Part shown: one piece after another, positions 40,211-49,869 of the stretch
Position numbering within the stretch: the first letter of the stretch is position 1
Layout: each line of letters begins with the position of its first letter
Assembly (NCBI RefSeq): GCF_031846245.1
Contig: NZ_JAVRIC010000021.1
Coordinates: 1-64,000, forward strand
DNA: 64,000 nucleotides
Reading direction: 5' to 3'
From: Banduia mediterranea
GTDB taxonomy: Bacteria; Pseudomonadota; Gammaproteobacteria; Nevskiales; Nevskiaceae
The notes under the pieces: model-generated
What the model was told of the DNA's origin: nothing
The model's database searches: none
Seen by the model: the letters and a program-made list of their open reading frames with translations, nothing else
Position numbers and translations under genes: made by a program

Positions 40211-40671
40211 TCGAAGAGCGCGCCATCGTCTACAAGGTGGCCGACGGCAGAATTCTGGTTCAAGCGATTTCCCCCTCCAACTGTCCGCGCTGCGCGGAAG
40301 GACGTGGCTGTGGCGGTGGCGTGTTGGCGCGACTGGTGACGGCGCGGCGTCCCGGGCTGCAGGCCAAGTCGCGCATCGCGAATCTGCGCGAAGGCGAGAT
40401 GGTCGTGGTTGGCGTGGACGAATCGGTCCTGATCCGAGCTTCGCTGCTGCTTTGGTTGGCGCCGCTGGGTTCGATGATTGCCGCCGGCGCCTTTGCCGAC
40501 CGCCTGCTCGACGCCGCGGATATACTGGTGGGCGCTTTTGGTATCGTCGGTCTGGTCGCCGGTTTCGTTTGGGTATGCTGGCGGGTCGGGGGGCTCGATT
40601 CTGCCCGTTTTCAGCCGATGATCCTGCGGCGCGACGAAAGGGTCGACGTGGTGTGCCCCAGGCTGTCATAA
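40207..40671 (+). CDS. rseC: SoxR-reducing system protein RseC
   Basis: 154 residues from GTG 40207, overlapping the rseB stop as GTGA. An N-terminal cysteine cluster (C26, C29, C35 in SNCPRCAEGRGCGGG) and two membrane spans (about 78-96 and 103-123) match RseC. It is a minor partner of the sigma-E system and of SoxR reduction in E. coli. Position after rseB is conserved. Confidence 0.9.
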   Translation: MIEERAIVYKVADGRILVQAISPSNCPRCAEGRGCGGGVLARLVTARRPGLQAKSRIANLREGEMVVVGVDESVLIRASLLLWLAPLGSMIAAGAFADRLLDAADILVGAFGIVGLVAGFVWVCWRVGGLDSARFQPMILRRDERVDVVCPRLS

Positions 40672-40741
40672 GATCGACCGGGCGGCTCGTGACCACATTG
40701 CGTTGCCGACGAAGCCAACAATAACTGTAGGGAGATTCGCG

Positions 40742-42145
40742 ATGTCCGTCGCACCGCGACTGAGCGTCTTGTCCACACTGGCCGCCGGTCTGGTGCTGCT
40801 GGTCGGCTGTGCCAAGGACTCCGGCTATCCGAATTTCGTGGACATCGTCGACCGGGCCAGCCCATCGGTCGTCAACATCAGCACGGTCTCGCGCGTCGAT
40901 GCCGGGATGACGAGAGATATGCCGGAATTCGCGCCGTTGCCGTTCGAGGCGCCGGGCGGCAGCGATGCGCCGATGGAAGACATGGAATCGCTCGGTTCCG
41001 GATTCGTATTGTGGTCGGACGGCTACATTGTGACCAATCGCCACGTGGTGCGTGATGCCGACGAGATTATCGTGCGCCTGCTGGACCGGCGACAGTTCGC
41101 CGCCTCCGTGGTCGGCATCGACGAGCGCAGCGACATCGCCCTGCTCAAGATCGACGCCCGCGGCCTGCCTGCGGCGCGCATCGGCGACAGCGAACTCCTG
41201 CGCGTCGGTGAATGGGTGCTGGCGATCGGTTCGCCGTTCGGTTTCGACCATTCCGTGACCTCCGGCATCGTCTCCGCCAAGGGACGCAATCTGGCCTCGG
41301 AGCAGTACGTTCCGTTCATCCAGACCGACGTGGCGATCAATCAGGGCAATTCGGGCGGGCCGCTATTCAATCTCAAGGGTGAGGTCGTCGGCGTCAATTC
41401 CCAGATCTACAGCCAGACCGGCGGCTACATGGGGATCTCGTTCGCGATTCCGATCGATGTGGCGCTCAAGGTGGCCGAACAACTGCGGGACCGCGGCCAG
41501 GTGCTGCGCGGCTGGCTCGGCGTGGTGGTGCAGCCGATCACGCGTGAACTGGCGCAGTCGTTCGGCATGAACCGCCCCGAAGGCGCACTGGTCGCGCGGG
41601 TCATGCCGAACAGCCCGGCTGAACGCGCGGGGCTGCGCACTGGCGACATCATCCTCAATTTCAATGGCCGCGTGCTGCCCAGCTCCGAGGCGCTGCCGCC
41701 GCTGGTGGGCAATACCGATCCCGGCGATTTGGTGCCCTTGCAGCTGCTGCGCGACGGCGAGCGCATGGCGGTGAACGTGACGATCGGCGTGCTTGCCGCC
41801 GAAGGCAATCAGGACAGTGGAATCGCACCGTCGGCGCCGTCATCCGGGCCGATCGACCGCACCGGTTCGCTGGGCTTGGTGATCGAGCCGCTCACGCCCG
41901 AAGATCGTCAGCGCGAGCAGGTGGTGTCGGGCGGCGTTCTCGTGGCCGAGGTAGATGCCGGCCCGGCACGCGATGCCGGCTTGCGGGCGGGTGATGTCAT
42001 TCTTTCGATTGGCGGGAGCACGGTGGATAGTCCGGCGCGCTTCGATGAGGTCGTGAAAAGACTCGCACCGGGGCAGCAGGCGCCGATTCTGGTGCAGCGT
42101 CGTGGAGCGCCGCTGTTCCTTGCGATCAAGGCACCGCCACGGTGA
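40742..42145 (+). CDS. mucD: DegP/MucD-family periplasmic serine protease, probable lipoprotein
   Basis: 467 residues from ATG 40742 with a purine-rich GGGAGA upstream. The trypsin-like domain has H101 (VTNRHVV), D131 (RSDIALLKID) and S204 (QGNSGGPLFN), followed by two PDZ domains (about 255-350 and 385-465). Length and order match MucD, the sigma-E-operon protease that degrades misfolded envelope proteins. Unlike usual MucD, the signal sequence ends in a lipobox, LLVGC (C23), so the protein may be lipid-anchored. Overlaps the next gene as GTGA. Confidence 0.93.
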   Translation: MSVAPRLSVLSTLAAGLVLLVGCAKDSGYPNFVDIVDRASPSVVNISTVSRVDAGMTRDMPEFAPLPFEAPGGSDAPMEDMESLGSGFVLWSDGYIVTNRHVVRDADEIIVRLLDRRQFAASVVGIDERSDIALLKIDARGLPAARIGDSELLRVGEWVLAIGSPFGFDHSVTSGIVSAKGRNLASEQYVPFIQTDVAINQGNSGGPLFNLKGEVVGVNSQIYSQTGGYMGISFAIPIDVALKVAEQLRDRGQVLRGWLGVVVQPITRELAQSFGMNRPEGALVARVMPNSPAERAGLRTGDIILNFNGRVLPSSEALPPLVGNTDPGDLVPLQLLRDGERMAVNVTIGVLAAEGNQDSGIAPSAPSSGPIDRTGSLGLVIEPLTPEDRQREQVVSGGVLVAEVDAGPARDAGLRAGDVILSIGGSTVDSPARFDEVVKRLAPGQQAPILVQRRGAPLFLAIKAPPR

Positions 42146-42396
42146 ACCCGACGTGGCTGCTGCTTGGACGTCCCGAGTGCCACCTCTGTGAAGCCTTCGA
42201 GGCAGAGCTTTCGCAGGCATTCCCGGCCCTGCCGCTGGAGCGCGCCTGCGTCGACGACGACCCGGAATGGCGTTTCGCCTATGGCCGCGAAATTCCGGTG
42301 CTGCTCGATCCTCACGGCCAGGCTGTTTGCCGCAGCTTTTTCAACGTTGCCGAAGTCCAGGCGCGCCTCAATGAAATCGATGCCGGAGCCGATTGA
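42142..42396 (+). CDS. Glutaredoxin-like protein
   Basis: 84 residues from GTG 42142. The redox motif is ECHLC (C13-x2-C16), followed by the thioredoxin-fold pattern REIPVLLDPHGQAV with cis-Pro. It matches the short 'glutaredoxin family protein' group found between mucD and lepA in gammaproteobacteria. Probably a cytoplasmic disulfide reductase; the partner is unknown. It starts inside the mucD stop, so it belongs to the sigma-E transcript. Confidence 0.85.
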   Translation: MNPTWLLLGRPECHLCEAFEAELSQAFPALPLERACVDDDPEWRFAYGREIPVLLDPHGQAVCRSFFNVAEVQARLNEIDAGAD

Positions 42397-42459
42397 CGTG
42401 CTTCCTTTATACTGTGCGGCCTTTTTCGCCTATCCAGAGAATTGCCCTTCCGGGCCCCC

Positions 42460-44265
42460 ATGAAGCAGGCCAATATCCGCAATTTCTCGATCATCGCCCA
42501 CATCGATCACGGCAAGTCCACGCTCGCCGACCGCTTCATCCAGCTCTGCAAGGGCTTGACCGAACGCGAGATGCAGGCGCAGGTGCTCGACAACAATCCG
42601 ATCGAACGCGAACGCGGCATCACCATCAAGGCGCAGGCCGTGTGTCTGCAGTATCCGGCCGCGGATGGCGAGATCTATCAGCTCAATTTGATCGACACCC
42701 CCGGTCACGTCGACTTTTCCTACGAAGTGTCTCGCTCGCTTGCCGCCTGTGAGGGCGCGCTGCTGGTGGTCGATGCCTCACAGGGCGTCGAGGCGCAATC
42801 GGTCGCCAACTGCTACACCGCGATCGAGGAGGACGTCGAAATCCTGCCGGTGTTGAACAAGGTCGATCTGCCGGCGGCGGAGCCGGAGCGCGTCGCCAAG
42901 GAAATCGAGGACATCATCGGCATCGAGGCGCGCGATGCGATTCACGTGTCCGCCAAGACCGGGCTCAACGTCGGCGATGTGCTTGAGGCGATCGTCAAGA
43001 AAATGCCGCCGCCGCGCGGCGATCCCGAAGCCACGCTGCAGGCGCTGATCATCGACTCCTGGTTCGACAACTATCTGGGTGTCGTGTCCTTGGTGCGCGT
43101 GGTCAACGGCAGCGTGCGCAAGGGCCAGAAGATTCGCGTGATGGCGACAGGGCGCGACCACGAGGTCTCGGTGCTCGCCAAGAACACGCCCAAGCGCACG
43201 CCGCACGACGAGCTGTGCTGCGGCGAAGTCGGCATCGTGGTCTGCGGCATCAAGGACATCGACGGCGCGCCGGTCGGCGATACGCTGACCGACGCGGCGC
43301 GCCCCTGCAAGGAACGGCTACCGGGTTTCCGCCAGGTTCAGGCGCGGGTCTTCGCCGGCCTGTTCCCAGTCAGTTCCGATGATTTCGAGGATCTGCGCGA
43401 GGCTCTGCAGAAACTGCGCCTTAACGATGCGGCGCTGAACTTCGAACCGGAAAACTCCACTGCGCTCGGCTTCGGTTTCCGCTGCGGCTTCCTCGGCATG
43501 CTGCACATGGAGATCGTGCAGGAACGCCTGGAGCGCGAGTACAACCTCAACCTCATCACCACCGCGCCCTCGGTGGTCTATGAGCTGGAAATGGTCGACG
43601 GCGAAGTCCGCAAGTTCGAGAATCCGGCCGACCTGCCGGACGCCGGTCACTACAACGACATCCGCGAGCCGATCATCAACGCGCGCATTCTGATGCCGCA
43701 GACCTGCGTCGGCCCGGTGATGCAGTTGTGCATGGAAAAGCGCGGCGTGCAGAAGCAGCTGCGCTATCACGGCACCCAGGTACAGATGGAAGTCGAAATG
43801 CCGATGGCCGAGGTGGTGCTCGACTTCTTCGACCGGCTCAAGAGCGTGTCGCGCGGTTTTGCCAGCTTCGAATACGAGTTCGTGCGCTTCCAGACGGCCG
43901 ATCTGGTGCGGCTGGATGTGCTGGTCAATGGCGATTCAGTCGATGCGCTGGCCTGTATCTGCCACCGTAGTATTGTCCAGACCCGGGGGCGCGAACTCAC
44001 CGAGCGCATGCAGGAAGTGATTCCGCGCCAGATGTTCGACGTGGCGATACAGGCCGCCGTGGGCTCGCGCGTGATTTCGCGCACCACGGTCAAGGCCTTG
44101 CGCAAGAACGTGCTCGCCAAGTGCTACGGTGGCGATGTTTCACGCAAGCGCAAGTTGCTGGAGAAGCAGAAGGAGGGCAAGAAGCGCATGAAGCAGGTTG
44201 GTAACGTCGAGATACCTCAAGAGGCGTTCCTGGCCGTGCTGGGCGTCGAGCGCAAGGGATCATAG
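42460..44265 (+). CDS. lepA: Elongation factor 4 (LepA)
   Basis: 601 residues from ATG 42460. GTPase motifs [41 protein letters not shown]-like domains follow; the LepA-specific C-terminus includes [20 protein letters not shown]. It back-translocates or assists ribosomes, with a role at high ionic strength. A -10-like TATACT at about 42411-42416 in the short gap before it suggests a separate promoter. Followed by lepB. Confidence 0.97.
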   Translation: MKQANIRNFSIIAHIDHGKSTLADRFIQLCKGLTEREMQAQVLDNNPIERERGITIKAQAVCLQYPAADGEIYQLNLIDTPGHVDFSYEVSRSLAACEGALLVVDASQGVEAQSVANCYTAIEEDVEILPVLNKVDLPAAEPERVAKEIEDIIGIEARDAIHVSAKTGLNVGDVLEAIVKKMPPPRGDPEATLQALIIDSWFDNYLGVVSLVRVVNGSVRKGQKIRVMATGRDHEVSVLAKNTPKRTPHDELCCGEVGIVVCGIKDIDGAPVGDTLTDAARPCKERLPGFRQVQARVFAGLFPVSSDDFEDLREALQKLRLNDAALNFEPENSTALGFGFRCGFLGMLHMEIVQERLEREYNLNLITTAPSVVYELEMVDGEVRKFENPADLPDAGHYNDIREPIINARILMPQTCVGPVMQLCMEKRGVQKQLRYHGTQVQMEVEMPMAEVVLDFFDRLKSVSRGFASFEYEFVRFQTADLVRLDVLVNGDSVDALACICHRSIVQTRGRELTERMQEVIPRQMFDVAIQAAVGSRVISRTTVKALRKNVLAKCYGGDVSRKRKLLEKQKEGKKRMKQVGNVEIPQEAFLAVLGVERKGS

Positions 44266-44349
44266 AAACGCTGCACATTGTCATAGGGCCGGGCCAAGAA
44301 GCTCGCGGACCGCTGGGCGCACCGGAATGCGCCGGAGAACAACCGCTAA

Positions 44350-45168
44350 ATGAAACAGTTCATCGACGAATTCCATTTTGATTTTGCCGTGCTGCTCACG
44401 GTACTGACGCTGTTCACCGGCGCGGTATGGGCGCTCGACAAGTGGCTGCTGGGGCCGCGCCGCCGTGCTGCCCAGGGGCCGGCAGAAGGCGCGATGGACG
44501 ATGACAAGCCCGGCGCGATCGTGGATTTTTCACGCTCCTTTTTTCCGGTGATCCTGATCGTGCTGTTGCTGCGTTCGTTCGTGGCAGAGCCGTTCCGGAT
44601 TCCGTCCGGCTCGATGATCCCGACGCTGTTGATCGGCGACTTCATCCTCGTCGACAAGTTCAGCTATGGCCTGCGCATGCCGGTGGGCTACTGGAAGGCG
44701 GTTGATTTCGGCGAGCCCAAGCGCGGCGACGTGGTGGTGTTCCGCTATCCGCTCGATCAGAGCAAGGACTTCATCAAGCGTCTGGTGGGCCTGCCGGGCG
44801 ACCGCATCGAATATCGCAACAAGACGCTCTACATCAATGGCGAACAGCAGGCGCTGGAACCCGATGGCGTCTATCCCACGCCGGGGCACCGTGCCGGTGG
44901 CGTCGTCGAGAAGTACACCGAGAATCTGGGCGGCGTGCGCCACCCAATTCTGATCAACCCCTCGGATCCGGCACGGGACGGCTACTGGATCGTGCCGGAA
45001 GGCCACTACTTCATGATGGGCGACAACCGCGACGGCAGTGATGATTCGCGTCGCTGGGGCTTCGTTCCGGAGCATAATCTGGTGGGCCACGCATTCTTCA
45101 TCTGGATGAGCTGGGACGGTGTGAAGAAGCGTCCGGCCTTCGACCGGATCGGAGACGGGGTGAACTGA
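44350..45168 (+). CDS. lepB: Signal peptidase I
   Basis: 272 residues. Two N-terminal membrane segments (about 12-30 and 62-78), then the periplasmic catalytic domain with nucleophile S88 in PSGSMIPTL and general base K143 in FIKRLVGLPGD. MGDNRDGSDDSR and GHAFFIW are the other signature boxes. It cleaves signal peptides from secreted proteins. Starts 84 bp after lepA and overlaps the next gene by one base. Confidence 0.96.
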   Translation: MKQFIDEFHFDFAVLLTVLTLFTGAVWALDKWLLGPRRRAAQGPAEGAMDDDKPGAIVDFSRSFFPVILIVLLLRSFVAEPFRIPSGSMIPTLLIGDFILVDKFSYGLRMPVGYWKAVDFGEPKRGDVVVFRYPLDQSKDFIKRLVGLPGDRIEYRNKTLYINGEQQALEPDGVYPTPGHRAGGVVEKYTENLGGVRHPILINPSDPARDGYWIVPEGHYFMMGDNRDGSDDSRRWGFVPEHNLVGHAFFIWMSWDGVKKRPAFDRIGDGVN

Positions 45169-45557
45169 TGCGCAGCAGGGGACTCCACGGACGGCACCAG
45201 CAGGGGCTCGGCCTTTGGGGCTGGATCGTGGTTCTCGGCCTGATCGCGTTCTTCGCGACGGTAGGAATCAAGACCGTTCCGGTCTATCTCAGCCATGGCC
45301 AGATGCTCAAGGCGCTCCATGGCGTGGCGGATCAAAGCAATGGTGAATCCGTGCCGCAGATGCGCGGTTTCCTGCAACGTCGCTGGGATATCGACTACAT
45401 CTCCCAGGTTGAACCCAAGGACATCAAGGTGATCCGCACCAAGAGCGGCGGCCGAGCGTTTGCCTATGATTACTATGTCGAGGAACACCTGTTCTACAAC
45501 GTCTACATCACCTTGTACTTCAAGGGCGAAGTGATGATCGACAACGGCGACTCGTGA
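45168..45557 (+). CDS. DUF4845-family membrane protein
   Basis: 129 residues. A basic, glycine-rich N-terminus (RGLHGRHQQGLGLWGW) leads into one membrane span (about 18-40). The rest (VGIKTVPVYL, FLQRRWDIDYISQVEPKDIK, YDYYVEEHLFYNVYITLYFKGE) matches DUF4845, a protein of unknown role found between lepB and rnc in many gammaproteobacteria. The periplasmic domain may assist the protease or be a pilin-like remnant (inference). Overlaps rnc by 4 bp. Confidence 0.87.
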   Translation: MRSRGLHGRHQQGLGLWGWIVVLGLIAFFATVGIKTVPVYLSHGQMLKALHGVADQSNGESVPQMRGFLQRRWDIDYISQVEPKDIKVIRTKSGGRAFAYDYYVEEHLFYNVYITLYFKGEVMIDNGDS

Positions 45558-46222
45558 GCCACCGCCGTCTTACGCAGATGCTGGGCTACGAGTTCCGCGA
45601 TCCGGAGATTCTGGAACGGGCGCTGACGCATCGCAGTGCATCCAGCGGTCACAACGAACGCATGGAGTTCCTTGGCGACGGGCTGCTCAATGGCATCGTC
45701 GGCGAACTGCTGTTTCATCGCTGCCCCAAGGCCACCGAAGGCGATCTGTCGCGCCTGCGCGCGAGCCTGGTGCGTGAGGAGTCGCTGGCGGTGATCGGCA
45801 GCGCGCTGAAGCTCGGCGACGAGATGAATCTGGGCTCCGGCGAACTCAAGAGCGGCGGTTTCCGGCGTGCCTCGATCCTTGCCGACGCGGTCGAGGCGCT
45901 GATCGCGGCGGTCTATCTGGATGGCGGTTTCGAGCAGACGCGTGCCATGCTGGCCCGCGTATTCGAGGATCGTCTGAACAACCTGCCGGATCCGGCGAGC
46001 CTCAAGGACGCCAAGACCCGTCTGCAGGAGCTCTTGCAGGCACAGGCGCGGCCGCGTCCCGAATATGGCGTGGAGCGCGTCGAGGGTCCGCCACACAAGC
46101 AGCGCTTCCATGTGCACTGCCGTCTGCCTGACAGCGACGAGATCGAGCAGGCCGAAGGTTCCAGTCGGCGCATCGCCGAACAGCGTGCGGCGCAATTGAT
46201 GATTGATCGTTTGGAACCCTGA
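45554..46222 (+). CDS. rnc: Ribonuclease III
   Basis: 222 residues from GTG 45554. Signature NERMEFLGDGLL with E38 and D42, second acidic pair in ILADAVEALIAAVYLDGG, and a C-terminal double-stranded RNA-binding domain (about 150-222; DAKTRLQELLQA, SSRRIAEQRAAQLMI). It processes rRNA precursors and double-stranded RNA. Part of the lepA-lepB-rnc-era-recO-pdxJ-acpS string. Confidence 0.96.
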   Translation: MSHRRLTQMLGYEFRDPEILERALTHRSASSGHNERMEFLGDGLLNGIVGELLFHRCPKATEGDLSRLRASLVREESLAVIGSALKLGDEMNLGSGELKSGGFRRASILADAVEALIAAVYLDGGFEQTRAMLARVFEDRLNNLPDPASLKDAKTRLQELLQAQARPRPEYGVERVEGPPHKQRFHVHCRLPDSDEIEQAEGSSRRIAEQRAAQLMIDRLEP

Positions 46223-46244
46223 TGTCGATAACAGCGAAAAACGG

Positions 46245-46350
46245 GTCTCGCGCAAAGGCGCAAAGACGCCAAGTAAAAATCTTTGAGAGAAAGAAGCGCT
46301 TTGGTTTTGCGCTTTTGACCACCTTCGCGTCTTCGCGTCCTTGTACGCGG
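46245..46350. repeat. Imperfect inverted-repeat element between rnc and era
   Basis: Left arm TCGCGCAAAGGCGCAAAGAC (about 46250-46269), continuing with GCCAAG; right arm CTTCGCGTCTTCGCGTCCTTG (about 46323-46343), close to its reverse complement. The centre is AT-rich (AAAAATCTTTGAGAGAAAGA). It resembles the small intergenic palindromic repeats scattered through many proteobacterial genomes. No coding potential. Confidence 0.6.
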
Positions 46351-46384
46351 CAGGCTTTTGATCGCACCGGCAGGAACCCCTCCC

Positions 46385-47263
46385 ATGCGTAGCGGAATGG
46401 TCGCCGTCGTCGGCCGGCCGAATGTCGGCAAGTCCAGTCTGGTCAACGCCCTGGTCGGCGAAAAGCTGTCGATCGTCACGGCCAAGCCGCAGACCACGCG
46501 CCATCAGATTCAGGCCGTGCTGCACGGCGATGACATGCAGATCGTGTTCGTCGACACGCCGGGCCTGCACCAGAAGGCCAAGCTCGCGCTCAACAAACGC
46601 CTCAACGAAGTGGCCACGCAAAGTCTGGAAGGCGTGGATGTCGTGCTGTTCGTGGTCGAGGCGGGCCGTCTCACCGAAGAGGACGAAATGGTGCTCAAGC
46701 TGCTCAGTGCGGTGACCACGCCCTGCGCCCTGATCATCAACAAGGTCGACAAGCTGCGCGACAAGAACCTGCTGCTGCCGTTTTTGCAGGACCTCACGGC
46801 ACGCCGCAACTTCGATTTCGTGGTGCCGCTGTCCGCGCTCAAGCGCGACAATCTGGAACCGCTGCTGAAAGAGCTTGAATCGCGCCTGCCGGAAGGGCCG
46901 CCGCTGTATCCGCCCGACCAGAACGTCGGCCACGACCGGCGCTTCGCGGTGGCGGAACTGGTGCGCGAGAAGTTGATGATGGCGCTGCACGAGGAACTGC
47001 CGTATTCGGCCGCGGTGGAGATCGAGTCCTGGGAACAGGAAGGGCGCCTGACGAGGATCTCTGCCGTGATCTGGGTAGCCCGAGACAGTCAGAAGAAGAT
47101 CGTGATCGGGGAGGGGGGGCGCACGCTCAAGGCTATCGGCACCCAGGCCCGGCGCGAACTTGAACGGGGCGGCGGCAAGGTGTTTCTCAAGCTGTGGGTA
47201 CGCGTCAAGGACGGCTGGAACGACGATCCGCGCGCGCTCCAGCAGTTCGGCTACGGCGAATGA
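46385..47263 (+). CDS. era: GTPase Era
   Basis: 292 residues from ATG 46385 (TTG at 46358 is an alternative). GTPase motifs GRPNVGKSS, TTRHQ, DTPGLH and NKVD, then a KH RNA-binding domain with VIGEGGRTLKAIGTQARREL and the end LWVRVKDGWNDDPRALQQFGY. It binds 16S rRNA and helps assemble the 30S subunit. It follows rnc after the palindromic repeat. Confidence 0.96.
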   Translation: MRSGMVAVVGRPNVGKSSLVNALVGEKLSIVTAKPQTTRHQIQAVLHGDDMQIVFVDTPGLHQKAKLALNKRLNEVATQSLEGVDVVLFVVEAGRLTEEDEMVLKLLSAVTTPCALIINKVDKLRDKNLLLPFLQDLTARRNFDFVVPLSALKRDNLEPLLKELESRLPEGPPLYPPDQNVGHDRRFAVAELVREKLMMALHEELPYSAAVEIESWEQEGRLTRISAVIWVARDSQKKIVIGEGGRTLKAIGTQARRELERGGGKVFLKLWVRVKDGWNDDPRALQQFGYGE

Positions 47264-47315
47264 CGCGGTTCTGTCGGTGATTCGTAATCGCGCCGTGAAT
47301 GCGACCTGAGACCCC

Positions 47316-48035
47316 ATGAGCCGTGCCCGTGTCAGTCTGGAGCCCGGCTTTGTGCTGCATCAGCGCGCCTACCGTGAAACCAGCCGTCTGCTGGAAATCT
47401 TTACCCGCGAGCATGGCCGCGTTGGCCTGGTGGCGCGTGGCGTCAGCGGCACGCGTGGCGGCGGACGCTCTGCTCTTTTGCAGCCCCTCCAACCGCTATT
47501 GCTGTCATGGATCGAAGCCGGTGAACTGGGCACGCTGACCGGCGCCGAGTCCGGCGGCGAAGCACTGCGCCTGAACGGCGAGAAGTTGATCTGTGCCTGG
47601 TACCTCAACGAATTGCTGATGCGCTGCCTGCCGCGTCATATCCAGCATCCCGACCTGTATGCCTTCTACGCCGCTGCCTTGGCCGCGTTGGCTGAAGGCG
47701 AGCGGGCGGCTGCGCCCATATTGCGCGAGTTCGAAATGGAACTGCTGGTCGAACTCGGATACGGTGAGGTGCAGGCCGGGGACCTCGATCCCGCGCAGCG
47801 CTACGATTACCATGACGGCGCACCGGTGTGTGCCGACCACGGCGCGTGGCGTGGCGATCAACTGTGTGCCATCGCCAATCGTGAGTGGACGCGCCCGGAC
47901 GTGCTCGGCGATGCGCGAAGGCTGATGCGCAGCCGGCTGGCGCCGCTGATCGGCAAGCGTCCGCTGGAAACCCCACGTCTGTTGCAGTCCCTGCGCCGCA
48001 TGCGCGATGGCACCCAGCCAGCCAATGAGGATTGA
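47316..48035 (+). CDS. recO: DNA repair protein RecO
   Basis: 239 residues. The N-terminal OB fold ([35 protein letters not shown]) and the helical C-terminus ([24 protein letters not shown]) match RecO. It loads RecA on gapped DNA with RecF/RecR. It overlaps the start region of pdxJ only if a distant start is used; with the chosen pdxJ start the gap is 7 bp. Confidence 0.92.
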   Translation: MSRARVSLEPGFVLHQRAYRETSRLLEIFTREHGRVGLVARGVSGTRGGGRSALLQPLQPLLLSWIEAGELGTLTGAESGGEALRLNGEKLICAWYLNELLMRCLPRHIQHPDLYAFYAAALAALAEGERAAAPILREFEMELLVELGYGEVQAGDLDPAQRYDYHDGAPVCADHGAWRGDQLCAIANREWTRPDVLGDARRLMRSRLAPLIGKRPLETPRLLQSLRRMRDGTQPANED

Positions 48036-48042
48036 AGGAACG

Positions 48043-48804
48043 ATGGCCGAAATCACAGTGATCCATTTGGGTGTCAACGTCGATCACGTGGCGACGATTC
48101 GGCAGGCCCGCGGGACCAGTTATCCGGACCCGGTGGACGCTGCGCTGCTGGCGTGGGAGGCGGGTGCGGACAGCATCACGCTGCATTTGCGCGAGGACCG
48201 GCGCCATATCCAGGATCATGACGTCGAGCGCCTGCTGGCGCGTCAAGCGGTGCCCGTCAACCTTGAAATGGCGGTGGCACCGGAGATCATCGAACTGGCC
48301 TGTCGCTGGAAGCCGGCGTTTGCGTGTCTGGTGCCCGAGCGGCGCGCCGAGCTGACCACCGAGGGCGGGCTGGACGTGGCCGGCCAGACCGGTCGCATAC
48401 GTGAAGCCTGCGCGCGGCTGGCCGATGCGGGCATCGTCGTGTCCCTGTTCATCGATGCCGATCCGCGCCAGCTCGACGCCACGCTGGCAAGCGGCGCGCC
48501 GCATATCGAAATTCACACCGGCGGCTATGCCGATCGCGAAGGTCAGGAACGTGAGCAAGAACTGGCCCGTATTCGCGAATTTTCGCGAAGCGCCGCACGG
48601 GAGGGTCTGGAGGTGCATGCAGGGCACGGACTGACCGTGGAAAACCTGGGTCCGATCGCTGCGATTCCAGAAATCGTCGAACTCAATATCGGGCACGCCA
48701 TCGTCGCGCGTTCGTTGTTTGTCGGCATGGCCGCAGCGGTGGCCGAAATGCGGCAGGCGATGCGCGACGCGCGCCAGGCCGATCAGATCGGATCACTTGC
48801 ATGA
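48043..48804 (+). CDS. pdxJ: Pyridoxine 5'-phosphate synthase
   Basis: 253 residues from ATG 48043, with GAAGGAA upstream. TIM-barrel enzyme joining 3-amino-2-oxopropyl phosphate and deoxyxylulose 5-phosphate to make [80 protein letters not shown] and [13 protein letters not shown] are all present. Overlaps acpS by 4 bp. Confidence 0.96.
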   Translation: MAEITVIHLGVNVDHVATIRQARGTSYPDPVDAALLAWEAGADSITLHLREDRRHIQDHDVERLLARQAVPVNLEMAVAPEIIELACRWKPAFACLVPERRAELTTEGGLDVAGQTGRIREACARLADAGIVVSLFIDADPRQLDATLASGAPHIEIHTGGYADREGQEREQELARIREFSRSAAREGLEVHAGHGLTVENLGPIAAIPEIVELNIGHAIVARSLFVGMAAAVAEMRQAMRDARQADQIGSLA

Positions 48805-49187
48805 TCTACGGCACCGGCATCGATCTGGTTCACGTGCCGCGAGTCGCCGGGGTGTACGAGCGCCACGGCGAGCGTTTCGTCGATCGCCTCCTGCACGACG
48901 CCGAGCGGCGCGAATTCGAAGTGCTGAGTCTGCCGCGTCGTCGCGTGCTGTACCTGGCCAAGGCGTTTGCCGTCAAGGAAGCCTTCGTCAAGGCCATGGG
49001 CACTGGTTTTCGTGGGATCGCGCACGATCATGTCGGCGCGGTGCGCAGCGAATCGGGGCGGCCGGGCCTGATCTACGTGGCGGCACTGTCGCGGCAGCTG
49101 GAGTCGCTGGGAATCATCGGTGCGCACGTCTCGATCAGCGACGAACACGAATTCGCGCTGGCCAGCGTGACGCTCGAAACCGCTTAG
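48801..49187 (+). CDS. acpS: Holo-[acyl-carrier-protein] synthase
   Basis: 128 residues. Transfers phosphopantetheine from CoA to apo-[17 protein letters not shown] (first Mg ligand), [20 protein letters not shown] (second ligand region) and [15 protein letters not shown] are conserved. pdxJ-acpS is the standard end of this string. The convergent RDD gene ends nine bases after its stop. Confidence 0.95.
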   Translation: MIYGTGIDLVHVPRVAGVYERHGERFVDRLLHDAERREFEVLSLPRRRVLYLAKAFAVKEAFVKAMGTGFRGIAHDHVGAVRSESGRPGLIYVAALSRQLESLGIIGAHVSISDEHEFALASVTLETA

Positions 49188-49196
49188 CCGCGGCGT

Positions 49197-49628
49197 TCAG
49201 CCTGCCGGCTTAGGCAGTACCACGACTTCGGTACCGGTCAGCACGTCGTGCCAACTGCGGCGCTGCGCATCGACCAGGCACCACAGTACGCCCAGACCAA
49301 ACGCCAGCCACGACACCCAGGCCAGCAGGTAGCGCAGGGTGGCGCGCGTCAGGCTCAGCGGCGTACCGTCGCTACGACGCACCACCAGTCTCCAGGCGCG
49401 CATGCCCAGTGTCTGGCCGCCGTGCGTCCACGAACGCACGAAGAAGATCAGACCGGCGGTGACCAGTACCGCACGCACCACATGCGGCGGCGCCGGAGCG
49501 CCCACGTAGCTGCCACCGATTACCAGAAACAGCATCAGCACCATCCAGATCGACAACAGCAGCAGTCCGTCATAGAGCGCCGAAGTGAGTCGGCGCCACA
49601 GCGGTGCGGGGAGGATCAACTGGTTCAT
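49197..49628 (-). CDS. RDD-family membrane protein
   Basis: 143 residues from ATG 49628. Three to four membrane segments; the RDD signature arginine/aspartates appear in APLWRRLTSALYDGLLLLS and DAQRRSWHDVLTGTEVVVL, with GGQTLGMRAWRLVVRRSDG between. Family members are small membrane proteins, some linked to sodium/proton exchange, mostly of unknown function. Single gene, convergent with acpS. Confidence 0.87.
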   Translation of the reverse strand: MNQLILPAPLWRRLTSALYDGLLLLSIWMVLMLFLVIGGSYVGAPAPPHVVRAVLVTAGLIFFVRSWTHGGQTLGMRAWRLVVRRSDGTPLSLTRATLRYLLAWVSWLAFGLGVLWCLVDAQRRSWHDVLTGTEVVVLPKPAG

Positions 49629-49869
49629 CGAAGGCCGGGTGGCTGAAGAAAGGCGTAAGGATAACGGGCGCGGGTGCCGGAGAATAAATCGCAGGGCTGG
49701 GAGCCGTGCAACGCAGGCTCGGAGTCCAAGCGAAGTTGCCGGCTGCCGCATGGATTCCGGATCAGGTCTGCGGCCCGTCCGGAATGACGGCGTGCGGACA
49801 AAAAAAATGCCGCGCGGGCGTCGGGTCAGTGACGAACGTGCGGCCAGGGAAATCAGCCAGGGGTGTGGC

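Noticed and set aside
39050-41251. 733-codon open frame on the minus strand opposite rseB, rseC and mucD
   Set aside because: Antisense to three recognised genes; low-complexity Arg/His-rich translation typical of GC-rich antisense frames.
49716-49795. GGATTCCGGATC...GTCCGGAATGACGG as a CRISPR repeat or regulatory element
   Set aside because: It is a single imperfect inverted pair of a common intergenic type; no regular spacing or second copy.
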